From JAUNSR01 sp036655355 (GTDB taxonomy: Bacteria; Bacteroidota; Bacteroidia; Bacteroidales; JAUNSR01): DNA of 64,000 bases. How positions within the stretch are numbered: position 1 is the first letter of the stretch; each line of letters opens with the position of its first letter. The stretch lies in assembly GCA_036655355.1 (NCBI GenBank), contig JAVVQG010000009.1, forward strand, positions 62,001 through 126,000. The letters are read 5' to 3'. The position numbers and the translations under genes were made by a program. The notes under the pieces are model-generated. The model was given only the letters and a program-made list of their open reading frames with translations, was not told the origin of the DNA and made no database searches. Below are positions 50,264 through 59,839 of this stretch, piece after piece.

Positions 50264-53110
50264 ATGGAAAATAACACTCATTCTCTGGGAAAAGCGTATG
50301 TCGATTTTCTGGGAGAAATCGAAGAATACATCCCTAAAGAGAGAATCCATACAGACCCGATGAAACGATTGGCCTGGGGAACAGATGCCGGATTTTACAG
50401 ACTTACACCCCGTATCGTGATTGAAGTGGCATCTGAAGAGGAAGTAGTCCGATTATTCGGCACGGCATCGCGACGCCTCCTACCCGTGACCTTTCGTGCG
50501 GCGGGAACGAGTTTATCAGGACAGGCAATCAGTGATTCTGTTCTCATTGTTGCCGGAAGACATTGGGAAAAATACACAATTCACAACGAAGGATCAGAGA
50601 TCTCGATGCAACCCGGACTGAGGGGGGGACGTGTAAATGAAATATTGGCTCCCTTAGGCCGCAAGTTTTCTCCCGATCCGGCCTCTCTTAAGACAGCGAT
50701 GGTGGGAGGAATCGTGATGAATAATGCATCCGGTATGAGTTGCGGAACACACGCAAACAGCGACATGACCCTAAAGTCGGCGCGTATCATCCTCACAGAC
50801 GGAACATTACTGGATACGGGGAATGCTTTCTCTCGTAGCCGATTCGAAAAAAGACATCCCGGATTCATTAAAAAAATCCGTGCGATCCGAAGCCGGATCA
50901 ACGACGACCTGTTCCTTCCCGAACTAATCCGAAAAAAATACCAGATAAAAAATGTAACAGGACTCAATCTGCTTCCATTTGTGCGCTTTGAAGAGCCGTT
51001 CGATATCATTGCTCATTTAATGACAGGATCGGAAGGTACCCTAGCATTTTTTGCGAGAGGAACATTTCAAACCGAACCGATTAAGAAGCTGAAAGCTTCG
51101 GCACTGGTTTTCTTTGAGAATATCTTTGAGGCATGTAAAGCGGTGCAGCAACTAAGATGCATCCATCCTTCCGCCGTTGAATTATTTGATCGGAAAGCAT
51201 TGCATTCCGTAGAGAATCAGCCAAATGTATCGCCTCTGATCAGAGAATTCGGTGAGAACGTAACCGCGCTACTGATTCAAGCCGAAGATGATTCTCAAGA
51301 GGGACTCAACCGTCAGATCAAGGCAATCGAAACCATTCTGGGTAATTATTCCGTCGTAGCACCTTTTGCATTTACCTCGGTAAAAGCGGAATACGAGGCT
51401 TGGTGGGCGTTACGATCCGGTATATTCCCTTCGGTAGGAGGCATGCGCGAACCCGGAACGAGCTGTCTGATTGAAGATGTAGCTTTCCCGATGGAGGTAC
51501 TCCCGCAAGCTACCCTCGACCTTCAGAAATTGATAGCCGATTCCGGATACCACGACGGCGTTATTTATGGACATGCGCTCGAAGGAAATTTCCATTTTAT
51601 CATCAACCAACGGTTCGATGCGGACGAAGAGGTGAAGAGATACCGTAAGTTAATGGAAAACGTAGTGGAGTTAGTGGTTGATAAATACCAAGGCTCACTA
51701 AAAGCGGAACACGGAACGGGACGGAACATGGCTCCTTTCGTAAAAAAAGAGTGGGGAGAGAAAGCCTATGGCATCATGAAGGAGATCAAAGAGCTCTTCG
51801 ATCCGTTTAACATCCTGAATCCGGGAGTGATTTTCAATGACGATCCCGATTGTTTCGTTAAAAACTTAAAACCGCTTCCAATGGTTTCACAAACAGTCGA
51901 TAAATGCATCGAGTGCGGATTCTGTGAACCAAATTGCGTAACGGCCGGATTCACCCTCTCCTCCCGACAACGTATCGTAGTGGCTAGAGAGATGGAACGG
52001 TTGCGCCAGAACGGCGATGAGGCGGAATACCTCCATGAACTTGAAAAAGCATATCGATATGACGGAGAACAGACTTGCGCCGGCGACGGACTGTGTGCTA
52101 CTTCGTGTCCGATGAAAATCAATACCGGAGAACTCATCCATGAATTCCGCGAAAAAAGAAATGCACACAACACGCTCAACCGAATTGCCGGAAACTGGAG
52201 TGCCCGCAACCTGTCGGTAATCAGAAATGGCATGAAAGGGATATTATATGCCGCCGACACGGCTCATGCCTTATTGGGCCCGGACGTGATGGGTAATATG
52301 GCCAAAGGTATACACCGGGCTAGTTTTAGAAAAATCCCGCTGTGGACACCGGCAATGCCGCAACCGCTTCGTTTGAAGCAGAAAAACGGGGAGGCTTCTT
52401 CCGAGAAAAAAGTAGTATACTTCCCGAGCTGTATCAATCAGAGTATGGGCGGCTCCCGCTTTGAAAGGAAGAAAGCGGACGAACCCCTGATTGCCGTCAT
52501 GATACGCGTTCTCGAACGAGCAGGCTATGAAGTGATCTTTCCGAAAGGAATGAAGAATTTGTGTTGCGGAACGATTTGGGAAAGTAAAGGATTCCCAAAA
52601 GAGGCCGAAGAAAAAACCAAAGAACTGGAACGCGCCTTATTTGAAGCCTCCGAACAGGGTAAATATCCTGTCATCTGCGATCAGAGTCCCTGCCTACATC
52701 GAATGCAAGAACATTTTACGTTATTACATCCTTATGATTCGGTAGAGTTTATCGCTCGCTTTGCACAGGAGTATCTTGAGTTTTCACAAAAAAACGACTC
52801 TGTAGCACTGCATATCACTTGCTCCTCCCGGAAAATGGGATTGGAAAAAGAACTTTACGACCTGGCTTCTAAATGTGTAACCGAGGTATTCATTCCTCAG
52901 GAGGTTGGTTGTTGCGGATTTGCCGGCGATAAGGGATTCACTCACCCGGAAGTGAATGAATACGCACTTCGCAAACTAAAACCTCAACTGATTGCTCACG
53001 GAATCACGAACGGATATTCAAATAGCAGAACTTGCGAAATCGGACTCACTACCAATACGGGCGTACCTTATCGTTCCCTCGTATATTTGGTAGATGAATG
53101 TACGGTTTAA
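50264..53110 (+). CDS. FAD-linked oxidase fused to Fe-S and CCG domains (D-lactate/glycolate dehydrogenase type)
   Basis: A 948-residue cytoplasmic or membrane-associated dehydrogenase. The N-terminal PCMH FAD-binding domain (about 40-260) has FRAAGTSLSGQA and GGIVMNNASGMSCGTHANSD. The FAD-oxidase C-terminal domain (270-530) contains YGHALEGNFHFI and KAEHGTGRNMAPF. A ferredoxin-like segment follows, with C548-x2-C-x2-C-x3-C558 and a second CAGDGLCATSCPM. Two cysteine-rich CCG domains (NLCCGTIWESKG, EVGCCGFAGDKGF) complete the protein. This GlcD-GlcF type fusion oxidises a 2-hydroxy acid, most likely D-lactate, and passes electrons to a membrane carrier. It is monocistronic. Confidence 0.9.
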   Translation: MENNTHSLGKAYVDFLGEIEEYIPKERIHTDPMKRLAWGTDAGFYRLTPRIVIEVASEEEVVRLFGTASRRLLPVTFRAAGTSLSGQAISDSVLIVAGRHWEKYTIHNEGSEISMQPGLRGGRVNEILAPLGRKFSPDPASLKTAMVGGIVMNNASGMSCGTHANSDMTLKSARIILTDGTLLDTGNAFSRSRFEKRHPGFIKKIRAIRSRINDDLFLPELIRKKYQIKNVTGLNLLPFVRFEEPFDIIAHLMTGSEGTLAFFARGTFQTEPIKKLKASALVFFENIFEACKAVQQLRCIHPSAVELFDRKALHSVENQPNVSPLIREFGENVTALLIQAEDDSQEGLNRQIKAIETILGNYSVVAPFAFTSVKAEYEAWWALRSGIFPSVGGMREPGTSCLIEDVAFPMEVLPQATLDLQKLIADSGYHDGVIYGHALEGNFHFIINQRFDADEEVKRYRKLMENVVELVVDKYQGSLKAEHGTGRNMAPFVKKEWGEKAYGIMKEIKELFDPFNILNPGVIFNDDPDCFVKNLKPLPMVSQTVDKCIECGFCEPNCVTAGFTLSSRQRIVVAREMERLRQNGDEAEYLHELEKAYRYDGEQTCAGDGLCATSCPMKINTGELIHEFREKRNAHNTLNRIAGNWSARNLSVIRNGMKGILYAADTAHALLGPDVMGNMAKGIHRASFRKIPLWTPAMPQPLRLKQKNGEASSEKKVVYFPSCINQSMGGSRFERKKADEPLIAVMIRVLERAGYEVIFPKGMKNLCCGTIWESKGFPKEAEEKTKELERALFEASEQGKYPVICDQSPCLHRMQEHFTLLHPYDSVEFIARFAQEYLEFSQKNDSVALHITCSSRKMGLEKELYDLASKCVTEVFIPQEVGCCGFAGDKGFTHPEVNEYALRKLKPQLIAHGITNGYSNSRTCEIGLTTNTGVPYRSLVYLVDECTV

Positions 53111-53143
53111 CAAACCCGAGCCAATAACCGGAAGGTATTTGGT

Positions 53144-53173
53144 TTGATTATTGCTCTGAATCGATTATTTTTG
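53144..53173 (+). promoter_or_regulatory. Promoter upstream of topB
   Basis: TTG (53144-53146), 19-base spacer, TATTTTTG (53166-53173). It lies upstream of the hairpin at 53209-53243, so transcripts for topB from here must pass through it. A second TATTTTTG at 53245-53252, just after the hairpin, could be an alternative -7 box but has no -33 TTG. Confidence 0.5.
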
Positions 53174-53208
53174 CATAAGCGTTGAGAGATGTCCCGACGT
53201 ATTATTAA

Positions 53209-53243
53209 TGGAACACCTTATTATATATGTAAAAGGTGTTCCA
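53209..53243 (+). terminator. Hairpin terminator or leader attenuator before topB
   Basis: A perfect 11-bp stem TGGAACACCTT (53209-53219) with AAGGTGTTCCA (53233-53243), then TTATTTTTGA. It may end the upstream dehydrogenase transcript, or attenuate topB if the promoter at 53144-53173 is used. Confidence 0.7.
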
Positions 53244-53285
53244 TTATTTTTGAATGGATGAAAAACCTATATAGATAAAATCTGA

Positions 53286-55367
53286 ATGAAAGTTTGTATT
53301 GCCGAAAAGCCCAGTGTGGCCAAAGAGATAGCCGACATCCTCGGAGCAAAATCGAGAATGGACGGATATTACGAAGGGAATGGTTACCAGGTAACCTGGA
53401 CTTTCGGGCACTTTTGTACCCTGAAGGAGCCACATGAGTATACTCCCGATTGGAAAAGCTGGCGTCTGGAAGTTCTTCCGATGATACCGGGAAGATTCGG
53501 CATCAAGCTGATTGAGGATTCCGGTGTAAAGAAACAATTCGGGATCATTGAAAAACTGATGGCGAAAGCCGAAGCAGTAATCAATTGCGGTGATGCCGGC
53601 CAGGAAGGAGAATTGATTCAGCGTTGGGTAATGCAGAAGGCGAATGTGCAATGTCCCGTTTATCGCCTGTGGATCTCCTCGTTGACAGATGAGGCCATTC
53701 GCGAGGGATTTACAAAACTGGAGCCACAGGAGAAATTCAACAAGTTGTATGAGGCGGGACTCTCCCGTGCTATCGGCGACTGGTTACTGGGCATGAATGC
53801 AACCCGCCTATATACGAAACGCTATGGAAGGGAGAAACAGGTGCTCTCCATCGGACGCGTACAGACCCCCACCTTGGCGCTAATCGTAAAGAGACAATTG
53901 GAAATTGAGAATTTTGAACCGCAACAATATTGGGAGCTGAAGACACTTTATCGGAATGCGATATTTAATGTTACGAAAGGTAAGTTTCAAAGCATTGAAG
54001 AGGGTAATGAATTTCTAAAAAACGTTCAGGGATTCCCGTTCACGGTAACGGATGTATCTAAAAAGAATGGTAAGGAATTTGCCCCTCGCCTCTATGATTT
54101 GACCTCGTTACAGGTGGATTGCAACCGCAAATTCGGATTCTCCGCAGACGATACACTCCGAATCATCCAATCGCTTTACGAAAAGAAAGTCACAACCTAC
54201 CCACGCGTTGACACCACCTATCTAAGTGAGGACATTTATCCGAAATGTCCGGCTATTTTACAATCCCTGGGATCGACACCGCTTTATGGGAATCTTGTAG
54301 CGCCACTTCCTTTGGGCAAACTACCCAAAACAAAGAAAGTGTTCGACAACAGCAAGGTAACAGATCACCACGCCATCATTCCCACAAACGTCAGAGCCGG
54401 AAACCTCACCGATATGGAACGGAAAGTGTATGACCTTGTGGTTCGTAGGTTCATTGCCGCTTTCTATCCGGATTGTCTCATCGCTACCACCACCGTGATG
54501 GGCGATGTAAATAAGGTGGAATTCAAAACCTCCGGAAAAGTGATTCTCGATCCGGGTTGGCGCGTGGTATTTGCCCGCGAAACCAATGAAGAGAAAGAGG
54601 AGGAAGATGAAAAAGTACTTCCCGATTTCAAAAAGGGTGAATCGGGACCTCATGAACCCTCTTTATTGGAAAAATGGACACAACCCCCGAAGCTTTACAC
54701 GGAAGCGACGTTGCTCCGCGCAATGGAAACCGCAGGTAAATTGGTAGAGGATGAAGAATTACGCGATGCGTTAAAAGAGAATGGGATCGGTCGCCCCTCT
54801 ACCCGTGCATCGATCATCGAGACACTGTTTAAACGCAAATATGTTCGAAAGGAGAAAAAGAACCTTATCGCTACCCAAACCGGTGTGGAGTTGATTCAGG
54901 TAATTCAGGAAGAGTTGCTTAAGTCTGCGGAACTTACCGGTATCTGGGAGAATAAACTCCGTAAGATTGAGAAAAATGAATATCAAGCTGCTGATTTTCT
55001 GAATGAGTTAAAAACCATGGTCGCACAAATCGTATGGAACGTAAAGAACGACCGCTCGAATAAAAGTATTACCATCGTTGAGGAGGTTCCGGTCAAGAAG
55101 CTCATCGAACAAAAAGCGAAAGAGAAGAAAGCCCGTTCCGCGAAGAAACCGGAAACCGACTCCGCCGCTTCGAAAGAGCCGAAGAAACCGAGAGCACCCA
55201 AAAAGAGTGCAGCAACAAAAAGCAATACGACGGAAGCAACTCAGATCCCGTCAATATGTCCGGTGTGCGGAAAAGGTACCATTCTGAAAGGAAAATCCGC
55301 TTATGGATGCAGCGAATGGAAATCAGGTTGTAATTTCAGAATCCCGTTTGAGGATCTTAAAAAATAA
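53286..55367 (+). CDS. topB: DNA topoisomerase III
   Basis: A 693-residue type IA topoisomerase that decatenates DNA. The TOPRIM domain starts MKVCIAEKPSVAKEIADILG and has the acidic NCGDAGQEGELI. The active-site Tyr is Y305 in TYPRVDTTYLS. SIGRVQTPTLALI is typical. A Lys/Arg-rich linker (about 605-655) precedes a single C-terminal zinc ribbon (CPVCGKG with CSEWKSGC). The length is usual for Bacteroidales TopB. queC begins 4 bases after the stop. Confidence 0.95.
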   Translation: MKVCIAEKPSVAKEIADILGAKSRMDGYYEGNGYQVTWTFGHFCTLKEPHEYTPDWKSWRLEVLPMIPGRFGIKLIEDSGVKKQFGIIEKLMAKAEAVINCGDAGQEGELIQRWVMQKANVQCPVYRLWISSLTDEAIREGFTKLEPQEKFNKLYEAGLSRAIGDWLLGMNATRLYTKRYGREKQVLSIGRVQTPTLALIVKRQLEIENFEPQQYWELKTLYRNAIFNVTKGKFQSIEEGNEFLKNVQGFPFTVTDVSKKNGKEFAPRLYDLTSLQVDCNRKFGFSADDTLRIIQSLYEKKVTTYPRVDTTYLSEDIYPKCPAILQSLGSTPLYGNLVAPLPLGKLPKTKKVFDNSKVTDHHAIIPTNVRAGNLTDMERKVYDLVVRRFIAAFYPDCLIATTTVMGDVNKVEFKTSGKVILDPGWRVVFARETNEEKEEEDEKVLPDFKKGESGPHEPSLLEKWTQPPKLYTEATLLRAMETAGKLVEDEELRDALKENGIGRPSTRASIIETLFKRKYVRKEKKNLIATQTGVELIQVIQEELLKSAELTGIWENKLRKIEKNEYQAADFLNELKTMVAQIVWNVKNDRSNKSITIVEEVPVKKLIEQKAKEKKARSAKKPETDSAASKEPKKPRAPKKSAATKSNTTEATQIPSICPVCGKGTILKGKSAYGCSEWKSGCNFRIPFEDLKK

Positions 55368-55371
55368 AATT

Positions 55372-56019
55372 ATGCAGAATAAAAACGCTTTGATTATCGT
55401 TTCGGGAGGTATGGACAGCGTAACAATGCTCCACGAATACAAAGAACGAATTGCATTGGCCCTAACATTCGATTACAAATCGAAACATGCCGCTCGCGAA
55501 ATCGCCTGTGCAGCTGAGCATTGCAAGCTACTCAATATCCCCCATATCGTTATGGATCTGGATTTTTTTAACCGCTATTTCAAAAGCGACCTGCTCGAAA
55601 ATGGTGGTGAGATACCGGAAGGTCATTATGAAGACGACAACATGAAGAGCACCGTCGTACCCTTCCGTAATGGCATCATGTTGAGCATCGCGGCAGGAGT
55701 AGCAGAAAGCAACGGATTGAAACAAATACTGATGGCGAATCATTTTGGTGATCATGCCATCTACCCCGATTGTCGCAAATCATTCATCAATCCGATGCGT
55801 GAGGCGATCAAAGAGGGAACCTATGATCAGATCGAAGTATTCGCTCCCTATACCGATATAACGAAACGTGATATCGCACTTATCGGGAAAGAACTGGGAA
55901 TCGATTATGCTACTACGTACTCTTGCTATAAAGGGAATGAGAAACATTGCGGAAAATGCGGTACCTGTGTAGAAAGAAAAGAAGCGCTAGAGGGTTTTGA
56001 CCCCACCGATTACGAATAA
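55372..56019 (+). CDS. queC: 7-cyano-7-deazaguanine synthase QueC
   Basis: A 215-residue enzyme making preQ0 from 7-carboxy-7-deazaguanine with ATP and ammonia, a step of queuosine biosynthesis. The start is the ATG at 55372 (MQNKNALIIVSGGMDSVTML); an upstream start inside topB is rejected. The PP-loop SGGMDS is at 11-16. The C-terminal zinc site is formed by Cys in SCYKGNEKHCGKCGTCVERKEA. The middle segment VPFRNGIMLSIAAGVAE matches QueC. It sits 4 bases after topB. The usual neighbours queD, queE and queF are absent, so the pathway is scattered. Confidence 0.92.
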   Translation: MQNKNALIIVSGGMDSVTMLHEYKERIALALTFDYKSKHAAREIACAAEHCKLLNIPHIVMDLDFFNRYFKSDLLENGGEIPEGHYEDDNMKSTVVPFRNGIMLSIAAGVAESNGLKQILMANHFGDHAIYPDCRKSFINPMREAIKEGTYDQIEVFAPYTDITKRDIALIGKELGIDYATTYSCYKGNEKHCGKCGTCVERKEALEGFDPTDYE

Positions 56020-56037
56020 GACAGATTATAATAAAAA

Positions 56038-56074
56038 CAAAACAGGGTATCCTCCAAAAGGATACCCTGTTTTG
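56038..56074. terminator. Bidirectional terminator, queC / porin
   Basis: A perfect 16-bp stem: CAAAACAGGGTATCCT (56038-56053) with AGGATACCCTGTTTTG (56059-56074), 5-nt loop and a T-rich tail. Convergent genes on both sides. Confidence 0.92.
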
Positions 56075-56090
56075 TTTTGACGTTTTCATT

Positions 56091-57170
56091 TTAAAAACGC
56101 ACAAACATCTGCGCTACGGCAGTATTGTAATTTTTCTTTCCTACGTTATTATCATCCGTATAGAAATAAGAAGCCTGCAAAATAATGTTCTTATGCACTT
56201 CCCAGTTCAAAGCGGCATGATAGCGGGTAGTTTGCGTTTCGTAATTCTTATCATCACGATACACATCGTATTTGGCGAATACCTTTAGCTTTTTTGCACA
56301 TCTGACACCTCCGGTCACATACCAACCGTCCGCATCCTCTCCGCTCTCCGGCTTATCGAGTTTTTTCCCTTTCGAAGAGATATATTCACTCAACAACAGG
56401 TATTTGTTATCATCGTATTTCAAACCGATCGTCCAACGTTTACGATCCACCATATTCTCCTGAGGACCATATTTTCCAATCCAATATCCACCACCGATTT
56501 GCAACGGTTTTAGGGGACGCACATGCAGGGATCCGATCACGTCTTTGGATTTATTATTATCCGCTTTATTGATTCCATTACCATTGTAAACACCTAGATC
56601 ATAATGCAGGTAATGGTGCGTATCTCCTTTAATCAGATCACCCATAAATACGATACCTACATCGCGCCCACCCCCGGTCGGTTCACCTACACGGTCGCCG
56701 TAACCGGTCAGTTTCTGCACCACCTGAGCGTATTCACTCATACCCAGGGTTACCGGAGACCAAGGGTTTTCATACGTAAAACAACGCTTCTGCTGGCCGG
56801 CACGAATCTGGAAAAAGTCATAACGTTTCCAAGTCAGCCACGCATCCAGGATTCGGGGTGAACCTGCAAATTCCATCTGAAAACGATAATTGAAATCTTT
56901 GGAGATGTTTCCGCTTCCGATAAAACGCAACATGCGGATATCGAAACCGCCAAAGTTGGAAGGATTGGAACTGTACTGCGCTCTTCCTAGAATGAATCCG
57001 CTGATCTTGAGATGATCGCCAAGCGCTTCTTTTACTTTTTCAACGGTTTCTTTTAGACCGCTTTTACTCTCTTTTTCAATAGGTTGGCTTTCAGTAGCCT
57101 GGGCTAACTGCATAAAAGGAGAGCCCCACAATGCGAGCATCGTGAGACTTCCTACGAATTTCTTTTTCAT
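56091..57170 (-). CDS. OprO/OprP-like outer membrane porin
   Basis: A 359-residue outer-membrane beta-barrel. The start is the ATG at 57170 (MKKKFVGSLTMLALWGSPFMQLAQA, signal peptide); a start 11 codons earlier is less likely. A short helical region (GLKETVEKVKEALGDH) precedes the barrel. The sequence has alternating amphipathic strands with many Tyr/Trp/Gly, for example FNYRFQMEFAGSPRILDAWLTWKRYDFFQIRAGQQK, in the pattern of the phosphate-selective porin O/P family. It ends with the aromatic FVRF expected for BAM recognition. It lies 43 bases downstream of the transaldolase gene and may be co-transcribed. Solute specificity is unknown. Confidence 0.85.
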   Translation of the reverse strand: MKKKFVGSLTMLALWGSPFMQLAQATESQPIEKESKSGLKETVEKVKEALGDHLKISGFILGRAQYSSNPSNFGGFDIRMLRFIGSGNISKDFNYRFQMEFAGSPRILDAWLTWKRYDFFQIRAGQQKRCFTYENPWSPVTLGMSEYAQVVQKLTGYGDRVGEPTGGGRDVGIVFMGDLIKGDTHHYLHYDLGVYNGNGINKADNNKSKDVIGSLHVRPLKPLQIGGGYWIGKYGPQENMVDRKRWTIGLKYDDNKYLLLSEYISSKGKKLDKPESGEDADGWYVTGGVRCAKKLKVFAKYDVYRDDKNYETQTTRYHAALNWEVHKNIILQASYFYTDDNNVGKKNYNTAVAQMFVRF

Positions 57171-57213
57171 TAAATAAAGCAATAGATGTGATAGAGAATG
57201 CAAATTTAAAGCA

Positions 57214-57867
57214 TTATTTCATTTTCTGCGCATCTTCCATGAAAGTTTTAAGCCCTTTATCTGTAAGCGGATGGTATAAAACACCAAGAATCGGAGCCAA
57301 CGGACAAGTCGCAACATCCGCTCCCACTTCCATACATTTTATGATGTGCATGGTATTGCGAATAGAGGCGGCTAACACCTTCGTAGTCACATCGTAAGTT
57401 CTGAATATCTTCACGATTTCCGCTACCAGAGCGACACCGTCTTCACCGATATCATCTAACCGACCAATAAATGGAGAAACGTAAGACGCGCCGGCTTTGG
57501 CTGCCAACATCGCCTGTCCGGGATTAAAGACCAACGTACAGTTGGTACGAATCGTACGTTCATGCAGGGTATGGATCGCACGGATACCCTCCGGTGTACA
57601 CGGAATTTTCACTACGATGTTCGAGTGGATCCCTGCAAGTTCGATTCCCTCCTGCACCATTGATTCATAATCGGTTGAAAGCACTTCGGCACTCACATCC
57701 CCTTTTACCATCTTAGAGATGTCGAGATAACGTTTCCGAATTTCTGCTTCTCCGTGGATTCCCTCTTTCGCCATTAAACTCGGATTGGTAGTAACGCCAT
57801 CCAGTATCCCTAATTCGGCAGCCTGTTTGATCTGTTCAAGATTTGCAGTATCGATAAAAAATTTCAT
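57214..57867 (-). CDS. Transaldolase, short FSA/TalC-type
   Basis: A 217-residue cytoplasmic aldolase from the ATG at 57867 (MKFFIDTANLEQIKQAAELG). The Schiff-base lysine is K87 in NIVVKIPCTPEGIRAI. TTNPSLMAKEG and ASYVSPFIGRLDDIG are family hallmarks. Short transaldolases of this kind act either as transaldolase in the pentose phosphate pathway or as fructose-6-phosphate aldolase; in Bacteroidales the former is usually assumed. A 14-codon upstream extension is rejected because the conserved start is MKFFIDTA. Confidence 0.93.
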   Translation of the reverse strand: MKFFIDTANLEQIKQAAELGILDGVTTNPSLMAKEGIHGEAEIRKRYLDISKMVKGDVSAEVLSTDYESMVQEGIELAGIHSNIVVKIPCTPEGIRAIHTLHERTIRTNCTLVFNPGQAMLAAKAGASYVSPFIGRLDDIGEDGVALVAEIVKIFRTYDVTTKVLAASIRNTMHIIKCMEVGADVATCPLAPILGVLYHPLTDKGLKTFMEDAQKMK

Positions 57868-58202
57868 TGCAACGGGTATTAAATTGTTATACAAATGTGT
57901 TGTTGACAACTGGTATTTTTTCCATCAATAAAGTTAGAAAAATAAATGATAGAAACGGCTACTACTCCGAGTAAATACCACCAATGCCGAGAGCGTACCA
58001 CTTCCCAATCGAAGTGCGATTATTCCTGAATGGAGGGATCAAAAAGCATCAAATTGTAAGTAATTAGGGGTTTTTAAAATCAAGTAGGGAGAATAATTAA
58101 ATATTTATTTAAAGAAAGTTATTTCTATTTCACCAAATACAGGGAGTCATCCTTGCAAGGATTTCTTTATTTTTGCCCTTCTTAAAATTAGAAAAACGGA
58201 AT
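57868..58202. other. Divergent intergenic region, transaldolase / nhaC
   Basis: A 335-base region with no gene. Apart from the nhaC -7 box (58168-58175) and a small CACTTC/GAAGTG hairpin at 57999-58016, nothing distinctive is seen. Confidence 0.55.
58168..58175 (+). promoter_or_regulatory. Putative -7 box of nhaC
   Basis: TATTTTTG, 27 bases before the ATG at 58203. No -33 TTG at the right spacing. Confidence 0.4.
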
Positions 58203-59684
58203 ATGAATCAGAAAAATGATACTCCCTCTTTAATCTTATCGCTCGTACCGGTGCTGGCATTGATCGCTATGCTTGTTTTAAACGTCCGCATTTTTGGGGA
58301 TTCCGCTCTTGACGGCTCCGTTCAGATCGTGCTCTTAATTGCAACTGCCTTAGTTTCAGCAATCACCCTGATAACAAAACGAAGAAACTGGATGCAACTT
58401 GAAAAGGGTATTATCGGCAGTGTGGCAGGTTCAACTTCCGCAATCGTATTATTACTTCTGATCGGTGCCCTTGCCGGCAGTTGGATGATCAGTGGAGTAA
58501 TTCCCGCCATGATGTATTATGGCTTGAAATTTATCAACCCTACCTTGTTCTTGGCAACCTCATGCGTAGCTGCGGCAATCGTTTCGGTCAGTTCGGGGAG
58601 TTCGTGGACCACAATCGCCACAATCGGCGTCGGACTGCTTGGAGTGGGACGCGCCATGGGATTCGAAACGGGGTGGATTGCAGGTGCAATCATCTCGGGC
58701 GCTTATTTTGGAGACAAGGTATCCCCATTATCCGAAACCACGAATATGGCTTCGAGCTCAGCTGGCTCTCAGTTGTTTTCGCACATTCGCTTTCTGATGA
58801 TCACTACGGTTCCCTCTTTTATCATCACCCTGACCATTTACCTGATTTACGGTTTCTTCGGAAATCATGAAGGGTCGATGCAAACTGATGGGTTGAGTGC
58901 AGCATTGGCTGAAAGCTACAACCTCTCTCCTTACCTATTCATCGTTCCATTGATTACGATGTTTCTGATTGCCAAACGCGTTCCTGCCATTATCGTGGTA
59001 TTCATCTCTGTTGTGACCGGAGCGATTGCCGCTACAATTTTCCAACCTGAACTTTGCAGTCAGCTTGCCACTTCAGGCACAACTGATTTCTCCGCGAAAT
59101 TATCGGGAATCATCCGAGCGATGTATGGAAAAGTTGAACCTCAAACAGGAAATGAAACCTTGAATGCTTTGGTTGCCACAAAAGGAATGAGTGGAATGCT
59201 CAACACAATCTGGCTGATCATTTGTGCGATGGCTTTCGGAGGGGTTATGGAGGCCAGCGGAATGCTTCAGACCATTACGGAAAGAATGGTTAAACTGATG
59301 AAAAATACCTTCTCTACCGTTGCGGCAACTGCCGGTGCCTGTTTGTTCCTTAACGGAGCGGCGGCCGACCAGTATATCGCAATCCTGTTACCAGGCAAGA
59401 TGTTTGCCGATGTGTACCGCAAAAAAGGATATCGTCCCGAGTTACTGAGTCGTACGCTCGAAGACTCCGCTACGGTAACATCCGTATTGGTTCCGTGGAA
59501 CACCTGCGGAATGGCGCAGTCGACGGTTCTGGGAGTTGCCACGCTCACCTACCTGCCATTCTGTTTTTTCAACCTGATAAGTCCGCTGATGACCCTGTTT
59601 GTTGCAGCGATCGGATACAAGATCGAATGCGAAGAGGTCCTTCAAGAGGAAGAGGACACCGAACCGGTTTCTTCACTTTCTTAA
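58203..59684 (+). CDS. nhaC: Na+/H+ antiporter NhaC family
   Basis: A 493-residue inner-membrane antiporter with about 11-12 helices. The start is the ATG at 58203 (MNQKNDTPSLILSLVPVLAL). NhaC-family features include SVSSGSSWTTIATIGVGLLG, SGAYFGDKVSPLSETTNMASS and LNGAAADQYIAILLPGKMF. LEDSATVTSVLVPWNTCGMAQ lies in the second half, with acidic residues inside the membrane for ion coupling. It exchanges Na+ for H+, or acts as a malate-lactate type exchanger in some members. It is followed after 79 bases by palindromic repeat copy B. Confidence 0.92.
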   Translation: MNQKNDTPSLILSLVPVLALIAMLVLNVRIFGDSALDGSVQIVLLIATALVSAITLITKRRNWMQLEKGIIGSVAGSTSAIVLLLLIGALAGSWMISGVIPAMMYYGLKFINPTLFLATSCVAAAIVSVSSGSSWTTIATIGVGLLGVGRAMGFETGWIAGAIISGAYFGDKVSPLSETTNMASSSAGSQLFSHIRFLMITTVPSFIITLTIYLIYGFFGNHEGSMQTDGLSAALAESYNLSPYLFIVPLITMFLIAKRVPAIIVVFISVVTGAIAATIFQPELCSQLATSGTTDFSAKLSGIIRAMYGKVEPQTGNETLNALVATKGMSGMLNTIWLIICAMAFGGVMEASGMLQTITERMVKLMKNTFSTVAATAGACLFLNGAAADQYIAILLPGKMFADVYRKKGYRPELLSRTLEDSATVTSVLVPWNTCGMAQSTVLGVATLTYLPFCFFNLISPLMTLFVAAIGYKIECEEVLQEEEDTEPVSSLS

Positions 59685-59763
59685 TTCTAAGAGATCACGG
59701 TAAGCAGTCAATACGAAGGCGCATGCTCTATAATCTAATTCTGATAAATTGTATGGTGCGCGC

Positions 59764-59839
59764 CACCGCCTTGGTTCGGTCGAAGCAAGGCGGTGCTTCA
59801 GCTGAACCAAGGCGGTGCTCCGGTCGAACCAAGGCGATG
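59764..59839. repeat. 76-bp composite palindromic repeat, copy B
   Basis: Same layout as copy A: forward 22-nt unit (59764-59785, identical to the first unit of copy A), a 10-nt core CAAGGCGGTG (59786-59795), then two reverse-oriented 22-nt units (59796-59817 and 59818-59839), the last diverged. The core is the exact reverse complement of the core of copy A. It ends in GATGG followed by TTTTT, as copy A ends in GATGGAC and T7. It lies 79 bases after the nhaC stop and may act as its terminator. Confidence 0.9.

Noticed and set aside
50581..52260. Antisense frames of 142 and 164 codons in the FAD/Fe-S dehydrogenase gene
   Set aside because: The sense frame carries complete FAD and Fe-S motifs; the antisense frames have none.
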